Shown one piece after another: positions 4,526 to 5,878 of a stretch of 5,878 nucleotides of DNA. How positions within the stretch are numbered: the first letter of the stretch is position 1; the number at the start of each line of letters is the position of its first letter. Below the pieces are notes generated by a model. It saw only the letters and a program-made list of their open reading frames with translations. It did not search any database and was not told where the DNA came from. Location: positions 1 through 5,878 of the forward strand of contig JASLXW010000267.1 in assembly GCA_030740135.1 (NCBI GenBank), read 5' to 3'. Both the position numbers and the translations under genes were made by a program. The DNA is from Nitrospinota bacterium (GTDB taxonomy: Bacteria; UBA8248; JACPRG01).

Positions 4526-5815
4526 ATGAGAGGCTCAAAGAAGGACGCTTCACCACATACCCGAGCGGAGATCATCGCCGTCGGAACCGAGATTCTCCTG
4601 GGCGACCTGCTGGATACAAACTCGGTTTACCTGGCGGAGGAGCTCAAGGGGCTCGGGATCAACCTCCACCTGAAAACCGTGGTGGGCGATAACCTCGAGC
4701 GCCTGACAGTCGCCATTGCGAGCGCCCATGAGCGCGCCGAACTCGTCATCACCTCGGGGGGGCTCGGTCCGACCGTCGATGACCTCACCCGGGAAGCCGT
4801 CGCCGCCGTCGCGGGCGTCCCCCTGGTGTACAGCCAGGAGTTGATGGACCAGATTGAGGGCATCTTCACGAGCCGCGGGTTCACCATGAGCCCCAACAAC
4901 CGCAAACAGGCCTATCTTCCCGAGGGCGCGAAACCCATCGAAAACCCCGTCGGGACGGCCCCCTGCTTCATCGTGGAAGACGACAAGGGGGTGATCATCG
5001 TCCTTCCCGGCGTGCCGCGCGAATTGAAATTTCTCATGGAATCCCGCGTCATCCCCTACTTGCGGTCCCGGTTTTCCCTGGGCGATTTGATTCGCGTCCG
5101 CGTCCTCAAGAGCTGCGCCCTGGGAGAGAGCCACGTCGATCACCTCATCCACGACCTGTTCGAATCGTCGAGGAACCCGTCCATCGCGGTCCTGGCCCAT
5201 CCCGGACAGGTGGACATCCGCCTCACGGCGAAGGGAAGCGGCGAAGAAGAGGTCGAGCGAATGCTGGACGAGTTGGAAGGACAGGTCCGCGAGCGGCTCG
5301 GCGCCGCCGTTTTCGGCGTCGGACGGGACACGGTCGAGGAGGCCGTCGGACGGCTGATGCGAGAAAGCGGAAAGACCCTGGCGATTATCGAGACGATCAC
5401 CGGAGGCGCGTTGGCCGCCCGCCTGACCGGCATTGCCGGCGGCGCCCTCTTTTTTAAAGGAGGCTGGGTGGCGTCCTCCCCCGATTCCGTCGCCGCCCTC
5501 TTGGGGCGGGAAGGGCCCGTGGAGATCTCGGCCGGCGCGGCCGAGGAGCTCGCGCACGCGGTGACAAGGCTTTCCTCCGCGGACATGGGCCTGGCGGTCT
5601 TCGGACCGATTCCGATCGGAGAGGAATTGGCGGCCTCATCGGCGGAGGCGACCCACATCGTTCTTGTCACGGGAGACGAATCGGAGCCCCCGGTGAGCGC
5701 GCGGCGGAATTTTGGCGGGGGCGGCCGTTTTCTCCAGGACCGGGCCGCCATCATGGCCTTGGATGTCCTCCGACGGCACCTGTTGGGCGTGGAACTACTG
5801 CATAGGTTCAGATAG
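4526..5815 (+). CDS. cinA: CinA-family protein: intact COG1058 N-domain, degenerate NMN-deamidase C-domain
   Basis: This 429-residue protein has standard CinA architecture. The N-terminal MoCF/COG1058 domain (about 14-180), linked in other bacteria to ADP-ribose pyrophosphatase activity, keeps AVGTEILLGDLLDTN (18-32), SGGLGPTVDDLT (77-88), NPVGTAP (140-146) and LPGVPREL (160-167). A linking domain follows (about 185-265). The C-terminal PncC-like domain (about 268-422) is collinear with the family but altered: ESCTGG, which holds the proposed nucleophilic Ser, reads ETITGG (289-294); the usual VAYSNxxK reads VASSPDSV (315-322), losing Tyr and Lys; and TGIAGPGG reads FGPIPIGE (359-366). NMN deamidation is therefore unlikely. 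The frame is continuous to the family's usual end (ALDVLRRHLLG, 411-421), so there is no frameshift. No good ribosome site precedes the ATG (GGGGG lies 15 bases away), but no alternative start fits better. The N-domain's Moco-protein name does not by itself link it to mocA. Confidence 0.92.
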   Translation: MRGSKKDASPHTRAEIIAVGTEILLGDLLDTNSVYLAEELKGLGINLHLKTVVGDNLERLTVAIASAHERAELVITSGGLGPTVDDLTREAVAAVAGVPLVYSQELMDQIEGIFTSRGFTMSPNNRKQAYLPEGAKPIENPVGTAPCFIVEDDKGVIIVLPGVPRELKFLMESRVIPYLRSRFSLGDLIRVRVLKSCALGESHVDHLIHDLFESSRNPSIAVLAHPGQVDIRLTAKGSGEEEVERMLDELEGQVRERLGAAVFGVGRDTVEEAVGRLMRESGKTLAIIETITGGALAARLTGIAGGALFFKGGWVASSPDSVAALLGREGPVEISAGAAEELAHAVTRLSSADMGLAVFGPIPIGEELAASSAEATHIVLVTGDESEPPVSARRNFGGGGRFLQDRAAIMALDVLRRHLLGVELLHRFR

Positions 5816-5869
5816 ATGTGAGACATCTCCTTGGGTAGGGAGTAGAGTTCCAGGGGCCAACAGAGAGAG

Positions 5870-5876
5870 AGGAGGT
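5870..5876 (+). promoter_or_regulatory. Strong Shine-Dalgarno-like sequence at the right edge
   Basis: AGGAGGT is a full-length match to the ribosome-binding consensus, two bases from the window end. It suggests that a plus-strand gene starts just outside, about 60-70 bases after cinA and possibly cotranscribed with it. The start codon is not visible. Confidence 0.4.
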
Positions 5877-5878
5877 CC

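Noticed and set aside
4550..5557. 335-codon minus-strand frame opposite cinA
   Set aside because: Antisense shadow in GC-rich DNA; cinA itself is clear from its motifs in the other direction.
5380..5700. Frameshift as the explanation for the odd CinA C-domain
   Set aside because: The frame remains collinear with the family on both sides of each altered motif, so substitutions explain it better than a shift.
1..5878. CRISPR array, tRNA, rRNA or insertion sequence
   Set aside because: No regularly spaced repeats, cloverleaf-like segments, rRNA signatures or transposase motifs were seen on either strand.

Overview
The window is a visibly GC-rich bacterial chromosomal segment. Codon third positions are strongly G/C in every intact gene, and the AT-richer stretches are confined to intergenic DNA. 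Nothing in it fixes the species. The gene types (a Rid-family protein, a molybdenum hydroxylase large subunit, a Moco nucleotidyltransferase and CinA), together with short 'atccacagattacac' intergenic repeats, would suit an uncultured Acidobacteriota/Aminicenantes- or deltaproteobacteria-like genome; that is a guess. I see no rRNA, tRNA, CRISPR array, transposase or phage gene.

Layout. (1) 1-760, minus strand: two head-to-tail Rid (RidA/YjgF/L-PSP) paralogues. The promoter-distal copy is cut by the window edge and has ACG where its sister has ATG. The intact copy (261-656) lacks the Arg of canonical RidA. Coding start and leader were duplicated together. (2) About 760-1263: a gene-poor patch. 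It holds a decayed minus-strand reading frame with three in-frame stops (894-1115), a short frame just after it (813-890), and on the plus strand a 39-codon frame that overlaps the next gene by ATGA. (3) 1264-3549, plus: a complete molybdopterin-binding large subunit of the xanthine dehydrogenase/aldehyde oxidase family, closest by eye to the 4-hydroxybenzoyl-CoA-reductase-like branch. No FAD or 2Fe-2S subunit gene adjoins it. (4) 3550-3657: convergent intergenic gap with two small hairpins and an 11-bp direct repeat. (5) 3658-4284, minus: a MocA-like molybdenum cofactor nucleotidyltransferase. (6) 4285-4525: a divergent promoter region. (7) 4526-5815, plus: CinA, with an intact N-terminal domain but a C-terminal NMN-deamidase domain that has lost its recognisable active-site residues. 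A strong Shine-Dalgarno-like sequence at the right edge suggests another gene begins just outside.

How the genes fit together: the MocA-like enzyme would make the cytidylated Moco that hydroxylases such as the 1264-3549 product use, so these two are a plausible functional pair although they are convergent and separately transcribed. The Rid proteins may handle reactive intermediates, but no pathway link is visible. CinA belongs to nucleotide/NAD housekeeping. I found no clearly new multi-gene system. The most notable points are the degenerate CinA C-domain, the Rid duplication with a changed start codon, and the decayed gene at 894-1115.
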